DNA from: Chlorokybus atmophyticus
Taxonomy: Eukaryota; Streptophyta; Chlorokybophyceae; Chlorokybales; Chlorokybaceae
DNA length: 64,000 nucleotides
Direction: 5' to 3'
Assembly: GCA_009103225.1 (NCBI GenBank)
Contig: RHPI01003491.1
Coordinates: 403,292-467,291, forward strand
Shown here piece by piece: positions 42,815 through 53,106 of this stretch. A model generated the notes under the pieces. The model had not been told where the DNA came from. It was given only the letters and a program-made list of their open reading frames with translations, and did not search any database. The first letter of the stretch is position 1. Each line of letters opens with the position of its first letter. The position numbers were made by a program, and so were the translations under genes.

Positions 42815-44381
42815 TTGGCGAGGGTGGCGAGTGTGGTGAGGGGGAAGGGGGACCTTCACCATGGACAAGAGGTTGACGCGGGCGCAAGCAAGCGCCCAAG
42901 GGCAAGGCGAGGACGTGGGCAAGCCTCGGCGGCGGCGGCTCTCATGGCCTCCAACCGCTTGGCAAAGGCGAGAAGTCCGCGTCGCCAGACCTTGAGTGAG
43001 GAGGAGGAGAGGCGAGCGGAGAGTGAGGAGAAAAGAAAGCACCCCCCCGTGGTGGATGGGAAGGAGGTGAACAAGGATGGTGATGGTGATGGTGATGGTG
43101 ATGGTCATGGCGATGGTGATGATGAGGATGATCATGACGACGACGACCCGCCCGCGGTCACTTACAAGCGTAGAAAGAGGGCGGCAAGCCCGGTTTCCAA
43201 TGCCTCTACCACACCCACGGAGGCCATGGCGAGGAGGTTGGAGGAGTTGGAAGCGGAAAACATCCGCCTCAAGCGTGGAAAAGCGCCCGCCATCCCTCTT
43301 GATGAGCCCATGGACGAGCCCAACCATCCACTACTTGTGAGCATCCTTCGCCGCGAGAGCGACTCCAACACTCCTAATGCTCGGGTGGCGGCGATGTGCA
43401 ACCGCTACACCGAGCCCGCGACCCCTTGGAAGGAGAACTTGAAGAAGCGGGCTCGGCAACATGTGGATGTGGCGGCTCACATCGGCGCGGCGGCGAGCTC
43501 CTTCGACCGTGTGCCCGCTCACTTTCTCAACAATCTTCACTTCGCTCATGGTCGCCGGGAGAACATGAAAGGTGGGCTCATTCTTTGCAGCGTCATGTGC
43601 ACGAGCGTCCATACAAACATCATCATGTGGGTGCGGACTTGGTCCAGGCCCACTTGCACATGCGTGCGCTATGGGCCTTAAAGGCGCTTCCCCTGGTCAA
43701 CATAGATGCACGAGATGCATTTGTTCCGCATTTCTTCTCCCCCCATGTCCGGCGGGGGGGGAGGGCCCGCACTTAACACCTTTGCATGCTCACCCCTGTA
43801 TTCACATTATGACTACCTCACAGCAAGGTAACAAGCACAACAGGGCACATCATATGCATCCGCATCCGCAGGGCATGTGGTAGGTACAGTTGAGGGTGGG
43901 ATGTGGGTGCGCTTGGCGCTGGACCTTATGGCTTTGAGCCAGTGTGCTGATGCAACTCGTGTTGCTTACATGTGCTTTGTGCGCAGCGTTTGAGGAGGTA
44001 TTCAAACAGTTTCACTACTTAGAAGTAGCCAACAAACACAACTGGAAAGTGGTGGAGGAGCTCGAGGGACATCCTCTGGCCGCGGATGACGCCGAGGCGA
44101 AGCGCCTTAAGAAGGCAATCAAGGAGGCGGCTGCGGCGCAGCCCAAGCCCAAGGCAAAGCCTGCCTACACTCCTAACAAGGGGCGGGGCCAGTACCCCCC
44201 TCGCTACTCTGGGTCCTACGCATCTGGTGCGGGGAACACCAGCTACAGGACCGCTCCCATGCAATCTCAGGCCGCTTCTACAGGGGGCCAGCGTGACACC
44301 CGCACCTGTTACAACTGTGGGGAGCCTGGGCACCTGCGTGCCTATTGCCGTAAGGCCTCCACTGACCGTGGGGGCCGGTAG
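42815..44381 (+). pseudogene. Y1 Gag, two exons with a conserved intron
   Basis: The coding frame runs to 43571 and resumes at 43987 after a 415-nt GT-AG intron. It joins ENMK to AFEEVFKQFHYLEVANKHN in frame. Y2 has the same intron at the same codon. Exon 1 holds a Glu/Arg-rich segment, an Asp/Gly repeat (DGDGDGDG) and a conserved block (RLKRGKAPAIP, LKKRARQHVDVAAH, SSFDRVPAHF). Exon 2 holds RLKKAIKEAAAAQPKPKAK and a CCHC knuckle CYNCGEPGHLRAYC before the stop at 44379. The natural start is unclear: the ATG at 42860 is one base out of frame with the body, whereas the Y2 ATG is in frame, so Y1 has an N-terminal frameshift. The Gag role follows from the knuckle and position. Confidence 0.7.
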
Positions 44382-44887
44382 AACAGCTTTGTAGCTGATG
44401 TGACAGCCCCGTAGCTGTACACTTGCACTCGTTGATGCTGTAGCCCGGTGGGGCATCTTTTTGTGTTCGCGATTGCTATATTAGTGAATGAAACTGCGAG
44501 CGTGGTGAATGAAAGTGGAAGTTTGGTGGTTTAAACTTGGCGAAATCACCATTTTGCTTGTAACTTTGTTTTGTGGTCTCAGAACACCCCTAACTGGGAG
44601 ACACTCTGGGATCATTACAATGAGGCGGAGAGGCTTAGATCAATCAAATCAGAATCGGTTTCTGACACTGTTTGCGCCTGTTATGGCTAATTGGTGATGC
44701 TAAGGGCTTTGGGCCCTTGAACGCCATTGAACATCAATGCTACTCGGTGGTTGCCTTTATGAGCACTAGAGCTTTGCAATGAGCCCGTCCTCATGGCATT
44801 TGGACAGTATATGCAATAGTTGTGGCGGTTTAGGTGTTGCAATGTGCACACGCAGGTATGCTAGGAGTGCATCCATAGTAACACCAG
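44382..44887 (+). other. Y1 spacer between gag and RT
   Basis: About 500 bp with no supported frame. Similar sequence lies between the corresponding genes of Y2 (54600-54980). Confidence 0.5.
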
Positions 44888-46879
44888 TTGTCTACAGGGG
44901 CGTACACTAGCACGGAAGCGGAACTTGTGCACGACTGGATGAAGCATCATGAGTTTGCGCGTGTGCCTGCAAACCTCACCGTTGAGGGACCTTACATGCG
45001 TCATCGATTGCGTAATGCTCTTCCTGCATGGCGCGCGTTCTGCGAGTCTACTATGGTCTTGTCTTGGGTGGAGTATGGCTACAAACTACCGTGGGCTCAA
45101 GACCCACCGCCAGAATGGGCGTTCACCAACCATAAGGGGGTACACGAGTTTGCGGACTTCACTGCAGCGGCCATTGCCAACTTGGTTCATAGTGGGGCTG
45201 CACAAGAGTGTGTCACGCCCCCCCTCGTGGTGAGCCCACTCAATGTGGTGGATGATGGGCGCAAGCTACGCCTCATTATGGACCTGCGCTATGTCAACTC
45301 CTACTTGGTGAACACGCCGTTCAAGTATGAAGATGTGCGCAGCATCCCAGACTTGCTGCAACCCGAGGACTGGTTGTTCTCCACGGACTTGAAGTCTGGA
45401 TACCACCATGTGGACATTCACCCCGCCTTTTGGGGCTATCTGGGGTTCTCATTTGCGGGCAAAGTGTACAACTTTTGCTCGCTGCCATTTAGGTTGAGCA
45501 CGGCGTGCTTTGTATTCACCAAAGTGATGAAGCAGTTGGTGAGGCGCTGGCGTGTGCAAGGCATCCGTGTATTGCCCTACATTGATGCCTTCCTCTTTGC
45601 TGCTCGTTCACGGGCAGCACATGCTTCCACCCTGGCTGTGGTGCAAGCAGACGCAGCGTGGTGCGGGTTAGTAATCAACACTAAGGCACAGACTGTGCTT
45701 AGCAGAGTCATCATCTTCCTCGGCTTTGTGTGGGATACACATGCTGGCACCATTTGTGTCCCTGGCAAGAAGCGGGATGGTTTGCTCAGAGACTTGCAGC
45801 GCGCCTTTCGAGATACGCGCCATGTGCCGGTGAAGTTGCTAGCCCGCATCTGTGGCAAGCTGCAATCCATGTTCCTAGTGTTGGGTCCTGCCGTCAAACT
45901 CATGACTTGGTATACACGCCGATTGATTGAGACCCGCCGCTCATGGAGCTCTCACTTGGTGCTTCGCCAATCAGAGATCAAGGGGTTGACGTGGCTGCGA
46001 GAACACTTTGAGGAGCTCAACACGGTACCCATTTGGCCTACAGTGCAGCCGGACATTGTGCAGTTTGTGGATGCTAGCGGCACCGGTTGGGGACTAGTGC
46101 GCCATGGCACAGCTACCCCGGTGGCGAGAGGCACATTCACACCCGACGAGTGCTTGACTTCATCGACATACCGCGAGCTGTTGGGACTCGAGCGTGCCCT
46201 GCTCACCGTGGAAGAGGAGCTACATGGACGCACAGTGCTATGCTATGGGGATGCCCGCAATGTGTATTACATTATGCGCAAAGGGGGCAGTGAGGCCGAG
46301 CACTTGCAGCAAGTGGCATGCCGTATCTTCTTGCATTGCCATCGGCATCGCATCCGCTTGCATGTTGAGTGGTTGCCACGTGAGTTGAATGAGGAGGCGG
46401 ATGCACTTTCCAAGGCACCAGACTCGAATGGTTGGACCCTGCAAACCCCATGGGTCCGCTTGCTTGCCTGCAAGTGGGGCCCATTTGATGTGGACCGCTT
46501 CGCCACGGATGCCAACACTCTGTGTCTGGCCTTCAACTCCGTGTTGCCTTGTCCGGGCTCATCCGGTAATGCTTTTCATTGCGATTGGAGTGGTTGCAAC
46601 AACTGGTGCCACCCCCCTCCGCACCGTGTTGGCATTGTCCTGCGTCATGCTCGCGAATGCAAGGCCCGCATGTGCCTCATTGTGCCCGAATGGACAACTC
46701 AGCCTTGGTGGCCCGTGCTTCGCCCGCGTGGCGTGTGGGCGCCTTTTGTCACAGACGTGGTGGCCTTACCCTATGGCCCGGCTTGCTTATGGCCAGGCCC
46801 ACAAGTCACTGAGCTGCAAGGGGGCCTTACCAACAGTCGCATGTGGGCTTTGCAAGTCGACTTTTGTCCTAGCCACTGA
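44888..46879 (+). CDS. Y1 reverse transcriptase / RNase H / DAM-like methyltransferase
   Basis: An open frame of about 663 residues; the first codon shown is TTG, and the true start may lie downstream or be reached by another route. RT: KLRLIMDLRYVNSYL, FSTDLKSGYHHVDIHP, CSLPFRLSTACFVFTK and the box LPYIDAFLFAA, where the second catalytic Asp of YxDD is Ala. RNase H: VQFVDASGTGWGLV, TYRELLGLERAL, CYGDARNVYYIM, EEADALSK. The C-terminal ~150 residues (GPFDVDRFATDAN, WSGCNNWCHPPP, LIVPEWTTQPWWPVL) match the DAM-like (N6-adenine type) methyltransferase domain found in DIRS elements, with a PP motif. The frame is complete, but the YIDA change should disable polymerisation. The Y2 copy lacks this box, so I cannot tell whether the change is family-wide. 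Confidence 0.85.
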   Translation: MSTGAYTSTEAELVHDWMKHHEFARVPANLTVEGPYMRHRLRNALPAWRAFCESTMVLSWVEYGYKLPWAQDPPPEWAFTNHKGVHEFADFTAAAIANLVHSGAAQECVTPPLVVSPLNVVDDGRKLRLIMDLRYVNSYLVNTPFKYEDVRSIPDLLQPEDWLFSTDLKSGYHHVDIHPAFWGYLGFSFAGKVYNFCSLPFRLSTACFVFTKVMKQLVRRWRVQGIRVLPYIDAFLFAARSRAAHASTLAVVQADAAWCGLVINTKAQTVLSRVIIFLGFVWDTHAGTICVPGKKRDGLLRDLQRAFRDTRHVPVKLLARICGKLQSMFLVLGPAVKLMTWYTRRLIETRRSWSSHLVLRQSEIKGLTWLREHFEELNTVPIWPTVQPDIVQFVDASGTGWGLVRHGTATPVARGTFTPDECLTSSTYRELLGLERALLTVEEELHGRTVLCYGDARNVYYIMRKGGSEAEHLQQVACRIFLHCHRHRIRLHVEWLPRELNEEADALSKAPDSNGWTLQTPWVRLLACKWGPFDVDRFATDANTLCLAFNSVLPCPGSSGNAFHCDWSGCNNWCHPPPHRVGIVLRHARECKARMCLIVPEWTTQPWWPVLRPRGVWAPFVTDVVALPYGPACLWPGPQVTELQGGLTNSRMWALQVDFCPSH

Positions 46880-47500
46880 CATACAGTATGTGCAGCTGCT
46901 ATCGAGCGTAGCCTGCAGGCACTCATGCCCGACGTACCTGGGGACTTCAAGATTGCACGCTTGCGCAGCCTATATCCAACGGTGGCAGCAGCCTCTCGTG
47001 CGGATAGCACTCTGCGGGGCCACGAGCCCTACTGGTGTCACTTTGTCGAGTTCTGCACGCCTCGTGGTTGGACAACTCTCCCGGCAGACCCAGGCACGGT
47101 CGCCCTGTTCTTAACCAAGGTGTTGGTGGAGGCCACTACCCCGGCACCTGTGAGACATGCCTCAGCGGCAATACATGCCATGCATACCATGACGGGACAA
47201 ACCTCTCCCACTGCGCATGCACTTGTGGCAGTGGTGCGTGAGGCCGCAGCAAGGCTGCTCACCGCTGGCACTCGCAAAAAGGAACCCTTCACCCCGGCCC
47301 TGCTCGAGCGCATGATCTCGCACTTTGCCCGCAACGGGTGGGACTTGGTGGCGCGGCTGCAAACCGTGGCTGTGCTCTTGCTATATGCAGGGATGCTGCG
47401 GTACTCCGACCTTGCGGCTATCCTCTGGCAAAGCATTATCTTCCGTTCAGACCGCATGGACCTTGTGATCCCACGCAGCAAGACGGACCAGCATGGTGCG
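46880..47500 (+). pseudogene. Y1 tyrosine recombinase, truncated
   Basis: The frame with AAIERSLQALMPDVPGDF through GWDLVARLQTVAVLLLYAG to MLRYSDLAAI (first catalytic Arg) and PRSKTDQHG (Lys region) stops near 47503. There the sequence jumps to the terminal repeat (CTATCGACCC...). The C-terminal H-x-x-R and nucleophile Tyr, still visible in Y2 (THSARSGA and AEGYVR), are deleted. The recombinase would normally integrate the circular cDNA; this one cannot. Confidence 0.8.
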
Positions 47501-47571
47501 GGTGCAATCTATCGACCCTTGCGACCCCCCAGCATGAGCTGTGTGTGTCGCATATAACTCGTGTGTGAGTT

Positions 47572-49213
47572 AAGGTGAACAACATTGTTGTTGCAGAAGG
47601 CACATTGCGGGAGAGTATGCACTGCATCACAATGGAACTGCAGCATGCGTTGTCTGCGACAGTCACTGCATCGGCTATAGCTCATCTTTGGCATCGAAGA
47701 GTAGGACATCATGGGTGGGACAACCTGGCAAAACTAGTTGCTGAGGACATGGTGGGAGGGATTGACATTAAGGAGAAAGACATCAAGGCAGCAAAAGGTG
47801 ATCTGTGCGAGGTGTGAAGTTAGATGCCTAGGCAGCCTTTTCCTACTTATACCCGTATCACTTTAGCACCCTTGCAGCTTGTGCACATGGACATGTGCGG
47901 TCCCATGCCAGTCACATCTATTGCAGGAACTGGGTACATTGCCACTCATCTAGATGACTTCAACAAGTTGTCAGCAATTATTCCAGTTGCTGCCAAGTCG
48001 GATGTTGCTGCTGTTGCGAAGAAGACGCTCACCTTTTTTACAACACAATCAAAGACAAGGGGATTTGTGTTGAGGAGTGATAGGGGTTCCAAGTATCTTT
48101 ACAAAACCTTGGAGAGCTATTTGGAGGAGCACGGCATCAAGCATGAGACCACGGCACCTTACACACCTAAGCAAAATAGTATTGCCAAGCGCCTCAACAA
48201 CACACTTGTGGAGCGTGTGCGTGCCATGCTTACTCATGCAAAGCTTGAAAAAGCCTTATGGGCTGAGGCGTTTGAGACGACCAGTTACATTCGCAACAAG
48301 TCACCTACGAGCAACAAAGCTAAGACATCGTGGGAGTTGTTCTATGGGGAGAAGCCTAACATGACGCACATGCGTGTGTTTGGAGCCAAGGCGTATTCAC
48401 ACATCCCCAAGCACCTGAGGAGAAAGCTCGAGAACGTGAGGGCGACAGGTGTCTTCGTTGGGCACGAGCCCAACTATGAGGCATCTAGGATCTTGCTCGA
48501 GGGCGGCAAGATTGTGGTTGGAAGGGGTTATCTTCAACAAAAAGACAGTGACGATGTTAACAACATCTTCAACACCAATAGAGAATGACATCGCAGAACC
48601 TGAGGTTAGCATTGCATCTTTGAACATGGTTGTTCTCGAGGTGGTTATATATGAAGAGGTTTTCGGCATTGCACAACACCTTGAGGGGAAGAAAGCTACA
48701 CCTTCGGAACAGCCAAATAGGCGCTACCCTGTGAGACATAGGGTGCCACCACACTTCACGCAACGGTTTCTGTCTATGAGCGCTGCAAGTGAAGAGAAAG
48801 AGCCAAGCACCTACCATGAGGCGACTACAGCTCCTGACGCAGAGTTGTGGCGCAAGGCCATGGATGAAGAGATTGCTTCGCTACACGCCAACAAGACTTG
48901 GGTATTTGAGCAGATTCCACAAGGCGTCAAGCCTATACTTGTCAAGTGGGTGTACAAGACAAGTGTGATGGCAAGGGCATCATTGTGCGCTACAAGGCGC
49001 GACGAGCAAAAGGATTCCTTCAACATGAGGGTGTTAACTACAAGGAGGTATTCGCACTTGCTAGCAAGCACACAACCTTTGGGGCACTACTCGCCAAGGT
49101 TTCTGTGGAGGACTTGGAGCTGCACCACCTCAACGTGAAGACCGCCTTTGTCGGAGAGTTGGACGAGCAGATCTTCGTGCAGCAGCCTCGGGGGGTACGA
49201 GGAGGGAAATTGT
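47572..49213 (+). pseudogene. Cop-D integrase and RT start
   Basis: Resumes the Copia order after Y1: HLWHRRVGHHGWDNL (integrase HHCC start, about 47688), a stop in the zinc domain, then LVHMDMCGPMPVT, RSDRGSKYLYKTL, and AKRLNNTLVERVRAML, where the E of the Cop-A AAERLNR is K. Next are SWELFYGEKP and FGAKAYSHIPKHL. RT begins at 48800 (EPSTYHEATTAPDAELW, WVFEQIPQGVKPILVKWV), shifts frame near 48960, continues LQHEGVNYKEVFALAS and HHLNVKTAF, and ends at PRGVRGGKL where the inverted mini-Y begins. Dead. Confidence 0.85.
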
Positions 49214-49655
49214 AAATGAGTTTTATGCGTCATACAGCTTATGCTGTGGGTCGATAGCACGGTGGCTACGCCAGCATTCAAGTGCATTACATTACAAATG
49301 CAAGTTTATACATTTAGGCTGACCTATACACAACGTCTGCACTAGGGTGCAAGGCGACAACTACTGCTTCTTCACTCTAGGTGCGAAAGTCATGTGCTTC
49401 ATAGATCTTCGACTTGGCGATGGCGCTGTGGCTGCCGATGCATAGGGTGAAGCCTGAGAAGCCTATACACCTGCAAAGTAAACCACACTCGCCACCCACG
49501 CCAAGGGTGGCGCCGCCGTGCTAGAGTTTTACGCAACTAAATAAGGAGCTTTGACTTACAACTCACTCTATTGAATGCTTGTGCCCCCAAATGCCTAAGG
49601 CAATAGGGGCACAAGTGTCTCATAACTCATTAACGAGTTCTTGAGTTCATGGGCG
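49214..49655 (-). mobile_element. mini-Y copy 2, inverted and end-truncated
   Basis: Reverse complement of mini-Y copy 1 with moderate divergence. It has the 3' end near 49214 (altered ACTCATTTACAA), the private middle, the GTGCCCC hairpin at 49572-49612, and at 49655 only the second arm of the first hairpin. It joins Cop-D RT to the Y3 remnant. Confidence 0.75.
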
Positions 49656-50821
49656 CTTGAACGGGGCGTGCCCAATAGTCGTATGTGGGCATTCCGGATT
49701 GATTTGCGTCACAGCCATTAAGTCATGCTGAGTGCAGCTGCTATTGACCGTAGCGTATGGTCCTTTATGCCCAACGTCCCCGGAGACCATAAGGTTGAGC
49801 ACCTGCGCACTTTATACCCGGCAGTGGCAGCGGCGTCACGTGCTATTAGCACCCTTTGGGGTCTTTGAGGGCTACCGTTGTAGCTTTATAGAGTTCTGCA
49901 TGCCTTGTGGTTTGGCTGCCTTGCCAGCAAACCCTGGCAAGTGGTCCTATTCCTGACTATTGTGTTGGAGGATTCCACCACCCCAGCACCCATGAAACAT
50001 GCCTCTTCGGTCACACATGTCGCGCGTACTGTGGCAGGCTAGGCCTCTCCCACTGCGCATGCACTCATTGGGGCGGTGCGTGAGGCCGCTGCCAGGTTGC
50101 TACCAATGAACACGCGATAGAAGGATGCCTACACGCCTGAGCTTTTGCAAGCCATGGTCTAGCAATTTACTCCCAATGAGTGGGACTTGGTGGCTAGACT
50201 GCAAGTGGTGGCTGTGCTGCTGCGGTTTGCAGGTATGATGCGATATTCCAACCTGACCAAAGTCAACGCACGGGACATTATCTTTTAACCAGAACGCATG
50301 GATCTCGTCATCCCGCGGAATAAAATCAATTAACATGGTGTGGGCGCGACAGTACACATAGCTGCTGCCGCGGGTAACTTGTGCCCTGTAATGCACACCG
50401 CAAAATTGTTGTGCAGTTTGGGCTGCAAGCAAGCAAAGCCCGGTAAGTTGCTGCGCTCCAGTAAGCGAGTAGGGGGAACGTGCATTATATGCGACACCGT
50501 TGTACCATTTCCCATTGAGAGAAGGCCGCCATCGAGGCGGCGGGGGAGGACCCTACACCTTTTTTGCACAATTCTGCCCATTTGGGCACTGCAACCCAGG
50601 CGGTGCAAGCTAGTGTACCCCAGCACGTGTGGCAAAAATTGCGCGTTGAAAGTTTTCCACTGCAGTTGAGGGCTATGTGCGTGCGGCGTTGCCTAAGTTG
50701 CACACACTTACATGAAGCCTCAGCTTAAGTGGTACGCGCGCATACTGCTTGTATACAGTCAATTGACCCATAGCGACCCCTCAATATGAGGTGTGTGTCG
50801 CATGTACCTCGTGTGTGAGTT
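49656..50821 (+). pseudogene. Y3: remnant of a DIRS-like element (recombinase end)
   Basis: Similar to Y1 from 46825 and, unlike Y1, retaining the recombinase C-terminus and the terminal repeat (to 50821). Stops and shifts occur throughout. The H-x-x-R box reads HSAH (R lost) at about 50573, followed by ASVPQHVWQK and EGYVRAALP around 50670. Inactive. Confidence 0.75.
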
Positions 50822-50929
50822 GTCTCATCTTGTAGTGGTAGTTGCACACAACGTTGCCATAGTCTTCGGTGCCCTGCTTTGTACAATGCCACCACACCAA
50901 TGCCACAGCACTGGAGCATCAAGGGCAGC
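50822..50929. other. short unassigned stretch
   Basis: No gene recognised. Confidence 0.3.
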
Positions 50930-51165
50930 ATAAGCTAAATATTTATTCTTGTCGCGTGCAACTAGCATCATATTTACGGTCTCGACGACGTGGCTTTACA
51001 CTTGCTTGCCATGCGCCTCGAGGCTCTTTAGTTGGTGTCCAACACTGCTCTTTATATAACGCGCTCTTGTGGATGGCTTGTCCAGTCTAAAAAGCTTCAT
51101 TGACGATACAGCATAGGGGCTGCTGAAGTTCAGCATTAAGCGTGTCAACTCCCCAAACGTGGAAG
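50930..51165 (-). pseudogene. fragment of G1-family gag
   Basis: 51030-51150 is closely similar to 37175-37310 in the G1 gag (GTTGGTGTCCA(A/G)CACTG, GCGCTTGTGGATGGCTTG, GCTG(A/T)AGTTCAG). It has stops and no element around it. A third locus for the G1 family in this window. Confidence 0.65.
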
Positions 51166-51624
51166 TTAAACTCGGCCATGGTGTGACGGTGCTTGTGCCA
51201 TGTTACATATGAGTTGGTCCAAGCAACAACCCTCTCACCAAAACACGGTACTCACACCGGAACCTTGCCCACTCTGCTAAGTACACTAGTGCACTCAGCC
51301 ACTCGCGTACGCACGCGTATGCGCTGAAGCTATACAGGGTCTTATGTAGTGCCTTGAATCGTCACACAAGCAAGCACACACCAGTGGACACACGCTAGCA
51401 ACTCCAGCTATCTACCACCAGGCTTGCGCACCAAAAACTAAAGAGCTAAAGGTTGTTTTGCACATTATGCTACCACCATGCTACCATGCTACCACCATGC
51501 TACACAAAAGCAGATGCTAAGGTGTTATGCAGAACCTTGTAGTATACTTGACCTTTTTTACGCACTAAAGAGCTCCTGATTAGAATCTATATGGTTAAGT
51601 TATACTACTTGGCGCCAGGCCCTT
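51166..51624 (-). repeat. probable remainder of G3 3' LTR
   Basis: Non-coding DNA downstream (minus strand) of the G3 polypurine tract. It contains a short ATGCTACCACC repeat (51468-51502). The far LTR end is not identified. Confidence 0.3.
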
Positions 51625-52868
51625 TCAAAAATCTGGTCGAGCCCTTCTCGATTGGCCCTCTCTTTTTTGGCACCTTCCTGAGGCCCCGGGTAATATCCGC
51701 GGCAAACTCATAACTCGCCAATATTCGCCACAAGTCATGAAAACGTGGTGCTCGACAAAAGGGCCCAAAAAGGTCCTGAAATCATGAAACTTAGCCTCGT
51801 CTGTTACACACCTCCCCCCCTTAAGTGAGCTTCGTCCTCGAAGCTCTCGAGGATTCTTCGATTGTCGTTGCAAATACTGTTGCATGATATGTTGCGCATC
51901 TGCCAAGTGCTCCTCCGGTTCCCAAGTGGCTTCATGCATTGGATAGCCTTTCCACTTCACCAAGTATTTGCGCACGTCGTGCGCCATCTTCTCACCCAAT
52001 ATGTCCTCCACTTTGTATTCCACATAACCTTCCGTAGCCAACTCAGGCCGACGCAATGGTGGGTCTCCTCAATATGCTTGCAGCCGGGATATGTGAAAGA
52101 CAGGGTGGATGTGCATAGAATCGGGCAGTTGCAACTTGTACGCCACGTCCGAAACCACTTTAATGACTTGAAATGGCCCAAGCCAGCGCTTAGTTAACTT
52201 ACTAACTCCAGCACGCATCTATAAATTCTTCGAAGGAAGCAACACCATGTCGCCTTCGCAGAGTGTGACATGTCGGCAATGCGCATTTGCATACTGTTTT
52301 TGCGTATTTTGTGCCTTGAATATTGCCTCTCTCGCTGCCTTGGTGATGTCCGCACACGTTGTAAAACATCGCTTACTGCTTTTACAGCAATGTCACTTCA
52401 TTGCGGGGTCCAATCCGTCAGCAGTGTCAGTGGGTGTTGGTTGTAGTGCATGAAAAAGGGGTGACACCCGTGCTTGCATTTGTGTGGTTGTTGATGGCAA
52501 ATTTCACCACTTCCAGCAACTTCACCCAGTTGTTCTACCGTGCATTCACGAAGCAGTGCAACATATATGCGATCACAAGGTTGGCTCGCTCCGTTTGGCC
52601 ATCAGTTTGCGAGTGGAAAGCCGTGCTAAACTTTGGTAGTACCCAATGCACCATGCAGCGCCTCCCAATATTTACTTGTGAAGCGAGAATCACAATTGCT
52701 CACAATGGTAGTGCGTGGGGACTAATGACATGCTTCATAAACAAGCTTGCTCCCTCCGATGCCGTGCAAGACTCACAATACGGTGCCAAATGTACCATTT
52801 TGCTGGTTTTATCTACGAATACGAGTATTCCGTTGTACGCTTCTGTTGTCTTCAGCGGCCTCCTAATT
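51625..52868 (-). pseudogene. G3: chromodomain Gypsy integrase, 3' part
   Basis: Minus strand from 52868: integrase core ILVFVDKTSKMVHLAP, then VSNCDSRFTSKYWEAL (second Asp region) and HSQTDGQTERAN (about 52570-52620). The C-terminal segment is GPFQVIKVVSDVAYKLQLP and IHPVFHISRLQAY. After a stop comes a chromodomain (YKVEDIL, YLVKWKGYP, EATWEPEEHL, about 52020-51880). This marks a chromovirus, where the chromodomain targets histone H3 methyl marks. A purine run at 51811-51822 followed by TGTGTAACAG (51810-51801, minus) looks like the polypurine tract and the start of the 3' LTR. Stops in integrase; dead. Y2 cuts it at 52868, and its RT part is at 58.4-59.5 kb. Confidence 0.85.
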
Positions 52869-53106
52869 GAGTCATATGAGTTTATGAAGCGCATGAAATG
52901 CGCGCCCATGAACTCAAGAACTCGTTAATGAGTTATGAGACTCTTGTGCCCCTAGTGCCTTGAGCACTTGGGGGCACAAGCACTCACCAGATGTGAGTTG
53001 TGAGTCACAAGCTCCTTATCTAGTCGCTTGAAACCCTAGCGCGGCGGCGCCATCCTTGGCGAGGGTGGCGAGTGTGGTTTGGAGGAAGGATAGGCGGTCG
53101 ACCTTC

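Larger units (their letters stand above)
42638..47571 (+). mobile_element. Y1: DIRS-like tyrosine-recombinase retrotransposon
   Basis: A 4.9-kb element inserted in Cop-D. Its order is a terminal hairpin region, a spliced gag with zinc knuckle, RT/RNase H/DAM-like methyltransferase, a tyrosine recombinase, and a terminal repeat. There is no target duplication, as expected for recombinase-mediated insertion. Ends are GAGTCATATG and CATATAACTCGTGTGTGAGTT. The gag N-terminus is frame-shifted, the RT box is altered and the recombinase is truncated, so this copy is probably not autonomous. Confidence 0.88.
41142..49213 (+). mobile_element. Cop-D: old Ty1/Copia element split by Y1
   Basis: A decayed relative of Cop-A/B/C in plus orientation. 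The proposed 5' LTR is 41142-41465 (TGTTGAG...TCTCAACA), followed by GGTTATGGGT, one base off the same half-tRNA primer site. Gag and protease parts lie at 41556-42637, integrase and RT parts at 47572-49213. Y1 fills the space between. The right end is truncated in RT by an inverted mini-Y. Multiple stops and shifts make it far older than Cop-A/B/C. Confidence 0.75.

Noticed and set aside
43077-43140. GATGGT-type repeat as a possible CRISPR or satellite array
   Set aside because: It is a short degenerate codon repeat encoding Asp/Gly inside the Y1 gag frame.
52700-52928. Plus-strand frame across the G3/Y2 border as a novel protein
   Set aside because: The minus strand encodes recognisable integrase; the plus frame is a shadow reading into the Y2 hairpin.
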